The notes: generated from the sequence alone by a model not told the origin. Counted from the stretch's first letter, positions 41,132 to 51,547 are shown. The stretch is DNA of 64,000 nucleotides from Yersinia proxima (GCF_902170785.1 NZ_CABHYG010000016.1:372001-436000), one strand, 5' to 3'. Numbers and translations are program-made.

Positions 41132-44100
41132 CTACTCCTGACCTGAGATCTTGGTCAGGGGCTTCCACTTTCCTAAAATATGCGTATCGCAAGACCCGCG
41201 CTCAGTGGCTACCCCCTTAGGGATACAAACTGCGATACTGATATTGGCCGCGATATCACGCTCTGATTCAGTCACGACAGGCGGCGGCAAGATTTGTTCG
41301 TCAAGCGAGCTGAGGATCTGGTTTCGCTTTATGAGTAAGGAGCCAAATTTACTTTCCTCCTGAGGCGGTGCTATCTGCTTTGATATTGTTTTTCTCTCAG
41401 AGAGCAGGGTTGAAGTCGGGGTTGGGGTTGATATTTGTGTTAGGGCTGGAGTTGATATTGGTGTTAGGGCTGGAGTTGATATTGGTGTTTGTGCTGATGC
41501 TGGGTCAGGTTTAGTTCTGCCATCAGAACTATGCTTATCAACTGGTTTGCCATTAATAGTGATATTGCTACCAATATTTTCCGGCAAAGCTATAAACATA
41601 GGTGGCTTATCTGAACCAGTATTTCCCCCAAGCGCCATCTCAGTTATCACAGCCTTATTATTGAGAAAAATGCCGTGGTTATTAGCTGAATGACCATTCA
41701 CCAAACCACCACTCATTGAGCCATCAATATGAACACCATGACCATCACCAGTGGCATTACCATTAATCGTCGTATTACCGGTGTTGGACACTGGGCCGGT
41801 TATCTCTACGCCATGGCCATCGGTGGCATTACCAGCCAATGTGGTGTTATCCAGTGTGTTATTACCGTCGAGCTGCACACCGGTGCCGATATCGCCGCTG
41901 GCATTGCCGGTAACCGCCAGCAGATCGTCAGTTCCACCGCCAGTGAGCGTAGCATTCTGTCCAATATCCACCCCGATACCCTCGGCGGTCTCGCCGTGCA
42001 CCGCGCTACCATGATTGCCGGTTAGATTAGCAACGATTTCAATAGCCTTGCCATTCGGGCTGTTACCGTTCAGCGTCGCATTATCAAGTTCACTGTCACC
42101 ATCAACCTTGATACCTGAGGCGGTATCTGAAGTCCCGTTGACCGTACCACCCGAAATGGCCCCGTTCAGTTGCACGCCGTAACCGCCGTCCGTGGCTTTA
42201 CCGTCAATCGTGCTATTGCCTTTATTGGTCAACGGGCCGTCGATATCAATACCTGCACCATCGGTGGTATTACCGGCTAATGTGGTGTTATCCAACGTGT
42301 TATTGCCGTTGAGTTGCACACCAGTGCCGACATCGCCGATGGCGTTGCCGGTGACCCCCAGCAGGTCGTCAGCTCCGCCGCCAGTGAGCATGGCATTCGG
42401 GCCAATATCCACCCCGCTACCCTCGGCGGTCTCACCGTGCACCGCGCTACCATGATTTCCGGTCAGATTAGCGGCGATTTCGATGCCCTTACCCTCCGGG
42501 CTGTTGCCATTCAGCGTGGCATTATCAAGTTCACTGTCGCCATCGACCTTGATGCCGGAGCCAATATCTGAAGTCCCGTTGACCGTACCACCTGCAATGG
42601 CCCCATTCAGTTGCACGCCATAACCGCCATCCGTGGCTTTGCCGTCAACCGTACTATGACCTTTACTGATCAGTGAGCCGCCGATATCAATACCTGTACC
42701 ATCGGTAGCATTACCGGCCAATGTGGTGTTATCCAGTGTGTTATTGCCATTGAGTTGTACACCGGTGCCTATACCGCCGATGACATCACCGGTAACCCCC
42801 AACAGATCGTCAGCCCCGCTGCCAATGAGCGTGGCATTTTGATGAATATCCACTCCTATGCCGTTGGTAGTCTCGCCGTGTACTGAGCTGCCATAATTAC
42901 CTGACAAATTGCTAGTGATTTCGATGCCCTTGCCATCAGGGCTAGCACCTTTAAGCATTGTGTTGTTAAGAACAGTTTCAGCGTCGGCTCTTACCCCATT
43001 GCCACTGGCCGAAATACCATTAATACGGCTATCATCTAGTGAGCCGCTGATCTGCACACCGACCCCGCGGTCTGAAGTTCCATTGACAGTACCCTTACTG
43101 AGTGTTCCGTTAATCTGCACCCCCACGCCGTCACCTAAAGCGATGCCGTTTAGTTGGGTATTGCCACTGTTGGTCAATGAGCCGGAAATATCTAAAGCAA
43201 TACCATCAATAGCTGAACCATTTAAACTGGTGTTGCTTAAATCATTATTACCATTGAGTTTTATCCCAATACCACTTCCTGTCGTCGCAACCCCTTGCAA
43301 AGTGAGTAAATCCGTTTCACTGGTGCCCGTAACATGTAAATTTTCAGCAATATCAATACCATAACCAAATCCATCAGTAGTACCATTAATCATACTCTGA
43401 TGAATACCGTTTATATCACTGCTGGTCTCAATCCCTATGCCATGAGCACTGCGACCATTCAGTGTCGCATTATCAAGTACTGTATGGGAGATAACACCAG
43501 AACCAGGTAATGAATCGACTTTCATGCCACTACCATTAATTGATTTTCCGGTTAGAGCAGTATCGGTAATGGTGGCATTACCACTAATATGTAAGCCTTC
43601 AGCTTGAATTGAACTTCCAGCCACATTAATACGATTAATTTGATGCTCGGCACTGAATAAGTGAACCCCAGAACCATAGGTACTGGTTCCTTCAATCGTG
43701 ACAGGGCCGCTTCCATTATTGATTACACCGGAAATAGCCACCCCGCTACCAACAACGCTGCTACCTTGAATTAGCGTCTCACCTTCGCCATTTAATACAA
43801 CTGTATTATTACTGACAGGGAAGTTAATGCCGGTTCCGCTGGTTGAATGCCCTTCCATTTTTAGAGAACCATTATTATTAATAGTTAAATCTTTAGGGCT
43901 TAGATAGCTAATGCCATTTCCGTCAGCAGTAATTTGTGAACCTGTATTTTCACCGAGAAGAGATAATTGACTACCTTTAGCAATATTAAGTGTATTGGCA
44001 CCATAAAACGCCATACCATTGCGTGTTGCACCGCTACCATCGGTCTCACCCTGGATCGCAATATTTCCGTCAACAGATAAGCTGCCATTGGCTCTAAATA

Positions 44101-47100
44101 GGGTACCTGCACCTTGGGTAGTATTAATCGCTTTGCCAATAAGTAAGCCATTTAGCGCTTTGATGCTGTTATTCCCCCCCAGACTTAATACAGAATTTGT
44201 GGCAGTGGATAACGCTGATAGTGCTTCACCATAAACCGCAACATTACCTACTGCGGTATTAAGGTCAACATTATTAAAATAAACATCTCCATTACCGGTT
44301 GACGAGCTATTAATATCAATATTCCTTCCAACTGAGGTCAAACTAACATTTGCCAGATTAACTGATGAGCGCGGGTTAGCCCCCTGAGTATTGTTACCTT
44401 TTAAGCTGACATTCCCTTGTGCAATTAAAGTGCTACGTGACTCATCTGATAATCCTTGCACTATAATGGCTTCGCTCGCGGTACTGCTTGTAGCCGCTAA
44501 CATAAGATCCTTTTGAGCATTTAATGTTGTATTTTGCTTGATAACAATACCTCTATTACTCGAGGTAGCACGGGCATTAATATTCCCCGCTAATGCCGTA
44601 ATATTTACTTCCCGGATTATTAATCCATCAGCGCGACTAGTGTTAGATATCAAATTAACTTCATTTGCTGTAATGTTTGCATTGGCGAGACCGAGACTTT
44701 TTGATCCATTGTTATTTACTGTTAATTTTCCATTTTTTGACTCAAGATTGACATGATCAATACCAATACCAGCCCCTGTCATGCTCCCATGATTATTGGC
44801 TATTATTGATATATCTTTTCCTACCTTAACATTCATTCTATTAGATGTAGTTCCAGTGATTGTCACCGCTTCAACACTCTCACCTGAGGTATTAACAGCT
44901 ACAGATATATTCTGCCCAGCATTTATCCCACCATTGCCTTTAAAATATAATGCCTTATGGTTTGGCGAGCTTAAATTGGCGTTAATATCACCTTTAGCCG
45001 TAAGAAAAGTGTTAGTCATCACTACCACATCATTATCGCTGACATTACCATTCAATATAATATTATCAGCACTAATACTGGCATTACTAAAATGACTACC
45101 TTTGACCCCGCTAATATTTAAATTAAAATCACCGTTATGGGATTTTATATTAGCGTAATCTACTGCGACAGTACTGCCAACTGCTGTTCCGCTATTTACT
45201 GCCGTCATAGATACATTGCCACCGGCCGTCATATTGACCTGAATACTACTTGTGTTACCTTTTATTCTTATTGCATCAGCACCTGCAACCGTTGAGTTAG
45301 TGGTAATACCTTGCAATTTTATATTGCTACTGGCATTGAGATTAGTATTACCTGAAATAAAAATCCCTTTATTATTCGTCGTCGCATTTGTACTAATATT
45401 ACCTGCGACTGCTGTAATATTACTATCCTTTAGTAGAAAACCATTAGCCCCTGTTACATTTACTCCAACATTGATATTATCTCCACTAATCTGTGAATTT
45501 TGAACTCGCAATCCATAATTAGTCTGAGTGATAACCCCCCCATTTACATCCAATAAAACACTACCAGACTTAGCAACAACATTCCCATTAGTAAAATCGA
45601 TCCCTCCTGATGCACTACCATTGGTATTGGCCTGGAAGGTGATATTTTTATCGCTAATAACGGTTGCATTCGTGAATGTCCCCATCCACGAACTTTTAGA
45701 ATTAGATATCATAGTAAATAACATATCACCCGCTCCAGTCAGAACAGAGCCACCGGATATATCAATACCACGCCACCCTTGCCGATTAGCATTACTACTT
45801 TCACCGGTTATACGTGTTTTACCTGCCACTATAATATTAGCGGAATTACTAATATTGACACCAACCTGGGATGCCACACTGGTATTACCTTCCAGTGTCA
45901 GATTGCCAACCTGATATCGCCCCCCCATAATACTGATGCGCGCTGTATTATTTATATTGGCGTGTTTTACCAATAAGTCCCCACCATTTAATATCACATC
46001 ACTATTATTTAATGTTATTTTCGAATCTAATATAGAATTTCCTGCCAATAAGTTAAGATTCAGTTTTCCTGCCGTAGCCGTAATATTATGACTACTAATA
46101 ACAATATTTCCGTCAGCCTGTAACGTCAGCATTGCATCGCCACCAGCGGTTTTATTGATATCAGCTTGCAGCGTAATATTACACCAGCGACAACTCGTTA
46201 AACTGCCATTACTGGTGGTAATCGTGACATTGGTGCCTTTATCAAGTTGTGCATTGATACTGGTATTTAAGATTTGCGTAATATTGGCCATTGGCGCGAA
46301 AATTTGTGCATTCTTCGCATATCCAACAGGGATATCACCAACCTGAACCGACACCCCATTTTCAGCCCCACTACCAACAATATTTACCTCTGCCGGATCG
46401 AGTAACCAACTACCACTGTTACCCAGCATCGCGCTGACATCAACCTGCCCAAAAGACTGCAAATTACGCTTACTGGATGTTTCTACTTGCCCGCCATCAC
46501 CTGACTGTAGCCCGCCACGGGCATGAATATCACCATAAAAACCAGTGTAATGTTCAGACCATAAGACTGTGGTGCCGCCTGCCCCTTGATGTGTGGAGGA
46601 AACATCAATATTCGCACCGCTATCCATCACGACCGAACGAGCATTTTTTATCAGTTTATTTTTGCCCTGCCAGTCGCCGCCAACCAGTACTTTGCCGCTA
46701 CCCGTAGCGCCACGCGCATCAATTTTGCTCGCAGCAACCAAATGAATATTCTCACCGATTAGAATAACATTTCCGCCATTCCCCTTCTGACTACTCACAT
46801 TGATGGTTCCCTGCTGGCTCACCACCCCCTCATTGCCACCATTGAGGTAAATAACACCGTTCTTTTCAGATAAACCACGCGCCTGCAAAATACCGGTATT
46901 ATCAATCACCGTATTCATTAGCATCTCTTTACCATGGGTGGTCAGTTGAATAACGCCACCATCAGCCTGAATTAACCCACCGTTTTGCAACAACGTGTTG
47001 ATCTGCTCACCCTGAACTTGTACTCCAAGTAAGTTCCCGTGATCCAGACTAAGAGTAACGCGACTCCCACTCGCTAATGCCACTTTCCCTTGCGGTGTAT

Positions 47101-47785
47101 TGATTGCACCGGACGCCTGATTATCAACCTGCTGGCCAATCAATGCGATATAGCCACCTTCGGTGGTGCGCAAATTTGCCTGATTAACCAACTTGCCTTC
47201 CTGTTTTTGGCTAGTCAGCGTATAGCATCCACTAATAAAATCATGATCAGACATTGATTTAGTGCTGGCGACTAAACCACCGACATCAACTTGTGCATTT
47301 TTACCAAACAGAATGCCATTTGGATTAAGTAAAAAAACCTGACCATTTGCTTTCAGGTTGCCATATATTTGGGATACATCACGACCAAGCACTCTATTTA
47401 GTGCAATGCTCTGCTGCCCTGGCTGGTTATAAATAACGCTGTTTCCCTGCGCGATATCAAAACTACCCCAATTGATCGCCAACTTATCACTTTGCTGAGT
47501 CACAGTAAGAGTGGTGTTATTAACATCCATCCTCCCTTGACCGACCACAATATTTCCATTGACTGGCAATGAAGGGTGGGCAAATACCAAAAGGGGTAAT
47601 GTACCGAGTGCTAATCCCGTCAGAATAGCCAGGCAACTTAATTTTCCAACCTTCGTATGGCTATCATTAATAATTTTTTTGCCGAAAGACGAAAATGATC
47701 GACCATAAACTCGGGTCAATTCTCCGACAGCAATTAAGCATCCCAACCGACGGCAGAAAATAAGTTTGTATAATTTACTGTTCAT
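41132..47785 (-). CDS. HMW1/haemagglutinin-like TpsA adhesin (RscA-like) with tandem repeats
   Basis: 2,217 residues. The N-terminus (MNSKLYKLIFCRRLGCLIAV...) is an extended signal peptide of the ESPR type. A TPS secretion domain follows with INWGSFDIAQGNSVIYNQP, VFLLNPNGILFG and GGLVAS. After about residue 470 (GSWLLDPAEVNIVG) come long beta-helix-like repeats. Residues about 1490-1980 hold 147-residue tandem repeats rich in N-X-S/T sequons and a recurring DDLL. A Pro/Thr repeat spacer (ISTPALTP) and a short C-terminal domain with a Cys pair (C-x11-C) end the protein. It is exported by the TpsB encoded 40 bp upstream and is the presumed target of the HMW1C-type enzyme downstream. In Y. enterocolitica the like-named locus affects systemic spread. 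Confidence 0.92.
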   Translation of the reverse strand: MNSKLYKLIFCRRLGCLIAVGELTRVYGRSFSSFGKKIINDSHTKVGKLSCLAILTGLALGTLPLLVFAHPSLPVNGNIVVGQGRMDVNNTTLTVTQQSDKLAINWGSFDIAQGNSVIYNQPGQQSIALNRVLGRDVSQIYGNLKANGQVFLLNPNGILFGKNAQVDVGGLVASTKSMSDHDFISGCYTLTSQKQEGKLVNQANLRTTEGGYIALIGQQVDNQASGAINTPQGKVALASGSRVTLSLDHGNLLGVQVQGEQINTLLQNGGLIQADGGVIQLTTHGKEMLMNTVIDNTGILQARGLSEKNGVIYLNGGNEGVVSQQGTINVSSQKGNGGNVILIGENIHLVAASKIDARGATGSGKVLVGGDWQGKNKLIKNARSVVMDSGANIDVSSTHQGAGGTTVLWSEHYTGFYGDIHARGGLQSGDGGQVETSSKRNLQSFGQVDVSAMLGNSGSWLLDPAEVNIVGSGAENGVSVQVGDIPVGYAKNAQIFAPMANITQILNTSINAQLDKGTNVTITTSNGSLTSCRWCNITLQADINKTAGGDAMLTLQADGNIVISSHNITATAGKLNLNLLAGNSILDSKITLNNSDVILNGGDLLVKHANINNTARISIMGGRYQVGNLTLEGNTSVASQVGVNISNSANIIVAGKTRITGESSNANRQGWRGIDISGGSVLTGAGDMLFTMISNSKSSWMGTFTNATVISDKNITFQANTNGSASGGIDFTNGNVVAKSGSVLLDVNGGVITQTNYGLRVQNSQISGDNINVGVNVTGANGFLLKDSNITAVAGNISTNATTNNKGIFISGNTNLNASSNIKLQGITTNSTVAGADAIRIKGNTSSIQVNMTAGGNVSMTAVNSGTAVGSTVAVDYANIKSHNGDFNLNISGVKGSHFSNASISADNIILNGNVSDNDVVVMTNTFLTAKGDINANLSSPNHKALYFKGNGGINAGQNISVAVNTSGESVEAVTITGTTSNRMNVKVGKDISIIANNHGSMTGAGIGIDHVNLESKNGKLTVNNNGSKSLGLANANITANEVNLISNTSRADGLIIREVNITALAGNINARATSSNRGIVIKQNTTLNAQKDLMLAATSSTASEAIIVQGLSDESRSTLIAQGNVSLKGNNTQGANPRSSVNLANVSLTSVGRNIDINSSSTGNGDVYFNNVDLNTAVGNVAVYGEALSALSTATNSVLSLGGNNSIKALNGLLIGKAINTTQGAGTLFRANGSLSVDGNIAIQGETDGSGATRNGMAFYGANTLNIAKGSQLSLLGENTGSQITADGNGISYLSPKDLTINNNGSLKMEGHSTSGTGINFPVSNNTVVLNGEGETLIQGSSVVGSGVAISGVINNGSGPVTIEGTSTYGSGVHLFSAEHQINRINVAGSSIQAEGLHISGNATITDTALTGKSINGSGMKVDSLPGSGVISHTVLDNATLNGRSAHGIGIETSSDINGIHQSMINGTTDGFGYGIDIAENLHVTGTSETDLLTLQGVATTGSGIGIKLNGNNDLSNTSLNGSAIDGIALDISGSLTNSGNTQLNGIALGDGVGVQINGTLSKGTVNGTSDRGVGVQISGSLDDSRINGISASGNGVRADAETVLNNTMLKGASPDGKGIEITSNLSGNYGSSVHGETTNGIGVDIHQNATLIGSGADDLLGVTGDVIGGIGTGVQLNGNNTLDNTTLAGNATDGTGIDIGGSLISKGHSTVDGKATDGGYGVQLNGAIAGGTVNGTSDIGSGIKVDGDSELDNATLNGNSPEGKGIEIAANLTGNHGSAVHGETAEGSGVDIGPNAMLTGGGADDLLGVTGNAIGDVGTGVQLNGNNTLDNTTLAGNTTDGAGIDIDGPLTNKGNSTIDGKATDGGYGVQLNGAISGGTVNGTSDTASGIKVDGDSELDNATLNGNSPNGKAIEIVANLTGNHGSAVHGETAEGIGVDIGQNATLTGGGTDDLLAVTGNASGDIGTGVQLDGNNTLDNTTLAGNATDGHGVEITGPVSNTGNTTINGNATGDGHGVHIDGSMSGGLVNGHSANNHGIFLNNKAVITEMALGGNTGSDKPPMFIALPENIGSNITINGKPVDKHSSDGRTKPDPASAQTPISTPALTPISTPALTQISTPTPTSTLLSERKTISKQIAPPQEESKFGSLLIKRNQILSSLDEQILPPPVVTESERDIAANISIAVCIPKGVATERGSCDTHILGKWKPLTKISGQE
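41421..41490 (-). repeat. 24-bp microrepeat (Pro-Thr spacer) in the adhesin gene
   Basis: Two perfect 24-bp copies (41441-41464 and 41465-41488), preceded by a degenerate third. On the coding strand each encodes eight residues of the series TPISTPAL. Copy number changes would stay in frame. Confidence 0.85.
41858..43300 (-). repeat. 441-bp tandem repeats in the adhesin gene
   Basis: The same phrase (NNTLDNTTL coding region) recurs at 41858, 42299 and 42740, exactly 441 bp apart (147 codons). A more diverged copy begins at about 43244, i.e. 441+63 bp further. Copies differ at scattered third positions, so they are old enough to have diverged. Confidence 0.88.
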
Positions 47786-47825
47786 TATTCACGTCCATTA
47801 AATCTGACAAATATGCCAATAAGCG

Positions 47826-49619
47826 CTAAAACAACTTGTAAGCGCTAAGCCAAAGTTGGTTGTTATCCGGTTGAGCAGTGGCGGCTTGGCCAGTTCGATG
47901 TGCCCAAGTCAGATTCAAGAAATAATCTGCCGGGCGAGAGAGTGTGATATAGGCACCAAAACCAGACAGGTTGATATTATTTCCCGTTGCCCCCTCGATA
48001 GGCTGACGAAAATAAGATCCCCACCCTTGGTCAAAAAATGCTGCAACCGTGATTTGATTGCCGGTGCCAGCCCAGACCGGAGGTAGAGGTTGCCAGTGAA
48101 TCCGTAATTCGGTGGTAAAAAGTGTGCCTTTATCTACTGCACCTTCACCAATACCGTAAGCCCGAACCGCCAATGGGCCTCCCAACAGCAGTTTTTGTGA
48201 GCTATCAAGATTCTTATTGGCCATTTGGCCGGTAAATTGGTTGAAAAAAGAGAAATAAGAACCCAAACCCTGATCATGACCCGCGTGATAATTAAAACGA
48301 GCAAAAGTACCGCCAATGCCAGTCAATGAGTTCATGCTTCGACTAAATTCGTCATCCAATGAAAGATGACCGGCTGTACCCAGTAAATTAAAATGACTTA
48401 GCCCGCGCGGTACTGCGGAGAAAGTGCCATCAAAACCAAACTCACCGGCATCCAGATTGCGTTTTTGTTCTGGTAACAAAATCAGTGAATCGCGCATTCT
48501 GTTCTGATAGTAGCCCGCATTTGCATCAATCCGCACCGCCGAATTGCGTATCCACGGATGGCGTAGATTAATACCCCAACGGTTAGAATGACCTCGTGCA
48601 TCCAATATTTCGAAAGGCCCCTTCAGGGTATAATCCAGATAGCTATAATTTAGCGCTGCACGAGTGCCATAGGTATTAATGGGAAAGTTGTAGTCCAACA
48701 TACCATTGAATACATCTGCTGAGCTGGATAAAATCAAATCGGTTCGTAATTGATCGCCCCATCCCGTGAGATTATTGATGGCCCCTCCGATTAATAACCG
48801 ATTATGTCCAGAGTAATCATTACCTTGATTATCTACACCGATATATTCCATCGCAGCCTGGCCTGGGTTAATATCAGCATAAATTCTCGTCATTCCCGAT
48901 TGGGTTCCTGGTTTTAATGTCAAAGCAGCATCAATTCCTGGTATTTCATTAAGAATAAGAGCCGTTCTTTCAAGATGAGATAATTCAGCCGGAGAAGCAG
49001 AACAATCTTTATCACCAAAGATCCCAACCTCTTTGCTGCAACTATTACTTTCAATCACGGCAGTAGTAAAGTCAGTATTTAACCGGCTCTTATTATTAAT
49101 TTCTGGTCTATCTAATCGACCAGAAATAATACGAACAACGACAACATCTTGACTAATAGTTTGAGGAGGTAATATTGCCTGAGCGGCAACAAATCCTTGC
49201 TGTCGATAAAAACGAGTGACCGCCAAAGCCATGGCTTGCAAATCGTTAAAGGTTAATCGCTGCCCTAACCAGGGAGTAATAGCTGCACGTAGCGCTTTAT
49301 TATTTCCGTCACCAGACTGTAATAACTGGGTATCCCCCTCGAATCTAACCTCACGTAAATAGATTGTTTCCGTCGCTGTAGAGCCTCCGGACGAAAGAGG
49401 GGAAATCAAAAGCGGAAGTTTAACCTCAGCCTTCTGTGGCGCAAGTAATGGTTCTTGTGTGGTTTGCCGTATCTCGTTACTAATCGCACCAGCATTCGGT
49501 ACATTTATTACCTGAGGAGCAGCAACTACCTGTGAGCAAAAAAAAAGGATTAATATTATTACTGTAAAGCTAAAATCAGTCTGATGCCGTGATTTTTCTG
49601 GATAATAAAGATATCGCAT
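47826..49619 (-). CDS. TpsB outer-membrane transporter for the adhesin (RscB-like)
   Basis: 597 residues, ShlB/FhaC/HMW1B family. A signal-anchor-like N-terminus (FTVIILILFFCSQVVA-AP) is followed by POTRA domains (about residues 70-250; YLREVRFEGDTQLL, RQQGFVAAQAILPPQTISQDVVVVRIISGRLDRP) and a 16-strand beta-barrel ending in the typical terminal Phe (YKLF). The barrel has the FhaC motif region LGGPLAVRAYGIGEG. It secretes the partner encoded 40 bp downstream. It is the first gene of the operon; a 596-bp AT-rich region lies in front. Confidence 0.94.
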   Translation of the reverse strand: MRYLYYPEKSRHQTDFSFTVIILILFFCSQVVAAPQVINVPNAGAISNEIRQTTQEPLLAPQKAEVKLPLLISPLSSGGSTATETIYLREVRFEGDTQLLQSGDGNNKALRAAITPWLGQRLTFNDLQAMALAVTRFYRQQGFVAAQAILPPQTISQDVVVVRIISGRLDRPEINNKSRLNTDFTTAVIESNSCSKEVGIFGDKDCSASPAELSHLERTALILNEIPGIDAALTLKPGTQSGMTRIYADINPGQAAMEYIGVDNQGNDYSGHNRLLIGGAINNLTGWGDQLRTDLILSSSADVFNGMLDYNFPINTYGTRAALNYSYLDYTLKGPFEILDARGHSNRWGINLRHPWIRNSAVRIDANAGYYQNRMRDSLILLPEQKRNLDAGEFGFDGTFSAVPRGLSHFNLLGTAGHLSLDDEFSRSMNSLTGIGGTFARFNYHAGHDQGLGSYFSFFNQFTGQMANKNLDSSQKLLLGGPLAVRAYGIGEGAVDKGTLFTTELRIHWQPLPPVWAGTGNQITVAAFFDQGWGSYFRQPIEGATGNNINLSGFGAYITLSRPADYFLNLTWAHRTGQAATAQPDNNQLWLSAYKLF

Positions 49620-50215
49620 AAAATACGCCTGCTTAGCATGATGAGAATGCCAGTTTAAATAAAATCTCAGTTATTTAATGCTGGCCCATTAGGGTTTGTT
49701 TTTAGTTGTGTTTTTATAAAAAATAAAATTAAACAGTATGAGTTAACTGTAATGGTTATAAATATCCTAAAGAGGGTTCTCTGTCGTTTCAGACTAATGT
49801 TTACTTCATATTTATAACAAATAGTTATTTATGGTAGATATATCACAATCAACATTAAATAATAATTACATCTTATTCAAATAACTTATTAGAGGATTTT
49901 AATTTATTATAGATAGCAGAGTAATAACGCAAGCAAATGAAATATATAGCCTAAATAAAAACAAACTGTCAAAAGCAAACTCATTGCAATTAAAAGCATG
50001 AAAACTATAAGTTATAGATAAAAACAATCATGATAGCAAAAAAAATTAATACCATTTCAAACCAATTGAATAATAAATTATTTATTTAAATATTAAAGGT
50101 GTGTTTTTTTGTTTTTATAAAGACTATATCCAATAGTCATTCACATAATAAAAAACCCCGCATTATTTAACGGGGTTATTGTATCTTCATTCATATTAGC
50201 TATAAATAATGATTG
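49620..50215. other. AT-rich upstream region of the adhesin operon
   Basis: About 600 bp with very low GC, many A/T runs and no credible gene. It should hold the operon promoter; such DNA is typically bound by H-NS in enterobacteria, but no specific site was assigned. The mtnK terminator (50154-50177) lies at its right end. Confidence 0.6.
50154..50177 (-). terminator. Terminator of mtnK
   Basis: AACCCCG / CGGGGTT stem, 10-base loop; on the minus strand the stem is followed by TTTTATT. It lies about 40 bp after the mtnK stop. Confidence 0.9.
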
Positions 50216-51415
50216 CTATCCATTTTGCCTAATGCGTGCAATCAAATTATCAATACTATCTATGCTTGATGCCGCCAAAATCAAAGTTCGCCCCAAACTC
50301 AAAGCATGCTGCTGGCATGCCCGGCGCATCTCATTATCAGCGATACTATCCAGATCAGCCACATGGGCCAACCCAATGGTGCGTCGGATCAATTCACTGC
50401 CACAATATCCCACTGCATCTTGCCAAACCTGCTGTAGAAATAGCTGGGCGTAGCCCACCATTGCCAGCGCTGAGTCTTGTGTTTTTTCCTCGCTTAATGC
50501 CAGAAAACGGTGGGCGAAGGTCTCCCACAAAAGATGAATATCTTTCAACCGCTGTTCACGACCCGCTGCCGCGTCCCTTGGGCCAGCTAATCCCGGCAAA
50601 CCACAGTAGTTGAGCAGTAAATTACCCAGCGCAGTGCCCACATCAAAACCTATCGGGCCATAGAAACCAAACTCGGCATCGATGGCTTTCAGCCGCCCCT
50701 CGGCAACAAAAATGGAACCGCTGTGAATATCACCGTGCAGCAATGCTTCGGCTTTGCTCAAAAAACGGTGCTTTAGCGAAGCGACAGCCAACTTGAGCGC
50801 ATCATCCTGACGTAATGCCAGCACGTCTGGTAATAAATCCGGATCGAAATTATTACGCTCATGATCAATGTAGGGATCAGTAAAGAACAGATCTTCAGTG
50901 ATTTGGCATAATTCTGGATTGATATAGCGACTGACTGCAGCCTTTTTAGCTTGAGCCGACTGATAAAAATCGGAAGTATGGAATAAGGTTTGCGCTAAAT
51001 ACTCAGCTAATTGCCCCGCCGCTTGCGGATAGTATTTTCCCTTAACTAATTCACTGCGCCAGATTTCGTGATCAGATAAGTCCTCCTGAACCATCACCGC
51101 CAGCTCGGCATCGTGATGCAAAATACTCACCGTATGTTGTGGACAAAATTGACTATGTGTTAACAGCGTTTCTGCTTCAATTCTGGCGCGATCTAAGGTC
51201 AGCGGCCAGGACTCTCCCACACAACGCACATAAGGCAGCGCTTGTTTAACAATCACCCGGCTAATCCCGGCAGCATCACGGATTTTAAACACCAGGTTGA
51301 GATTCCCATCGCCAATTTCGTCGGCAGTCACTAAAGATTGTGGGTCAGCTACCTGACCAAATTGGCGAGCATATTCAACGGCATCCGCAGCAGTAAATGT
51401 ATGGTAGCGCGACAT
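50216..51415 (-). CDS. mtnK: 5-methylthioribose kinase
   Basis: 399 residues from ATG 51415 ([20 protein letters not shown]), with GAGG nine bases upstream; an ATG four codons earlier overlaps that site. Kinase-like phosphotransferase motifs: [13 protein letters not shown] (catalytic loop, equivalent to HGDxHxGS) and [16 protein letters not shown] (metal-binding D-x-E). It phosphorylates methylthioribose from spent methylthioadenosine. Divergent from mtnA across a candidate MetJ operator. Confidence 0.96.
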   Translation of the reverse strand: MSRYHTFTAADAVEYARQFGQVADPQSLVTADEIGDGNLNLVFKIRDAAGISRVIVKQALPYVRCVGESWPLTLDRARIEAETLLTHSQFCPQHTVSILHHDAELAVMVQEDLSDHEIWRSELVKGKYYPQAAGQLAEYLAQTLFHTSDFYQSAQAKKAAVSRYINPELCQITEDLFFTDPYIDHERNNFDPDLLPDVLALRQDDALKLAVASLKHRFLSKAEALLHGDIHSGSIFVAEGRLKAIDAEFGFYGPIGFDVGTALGNLLLNYCGLPGLAGPRDAAAGREQRLKDIHLLWETFAHRFLALSEEKTQDSALAMVGYAQLFLQQVWQDAVGYCGSELIRRTIGLAHVADLDSIADNEMRRACQQHALSLGRTLILAASSIDSIDNLIARIRQNG

Positions 51416-51523
51416 CTTCAACCTCATTATTCTTTATCTGATTCTGATTCACTCACCGCCAACCATTTGCTTAGCCGTGAAATTATTACCTGTTCGAGCA
51501 AAAAAATCCGTATTTAGGCGTAA

Positions 51524-51547
51524 AACCATATAGACGTCTACACATCC
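51524..51547. promoter_or_regulatory. Candidate MetJ operator between mtnK and mtnA
   Basis: A perfect met box AGACGTCT at 51532-51539 is flanked in 8-bp register by weaker boxes (51524-51531, four of eight; 51540-51547, five of eight). MetJ binds two or more tandem 8-bp boxes, repressing methionine genes with S-adenosylmethionine. Confidence 0.75.

Noticed and set aside
41858-43300. Regularly spaced repeats that could be mistaken for a CRISPR array
   Set aside because: Period of 441 bp with similar sequence throughout, fully coding in the adhesin frame; no short direct repeats with unique spacers.
45528-45914. Long open frames on the strand opposite the adhesin gene
   Set aside because: They follow from the Asn/Thr/Ile-rich composition of the adhesin; translations are low complexity and lack starts with ribosome sites.
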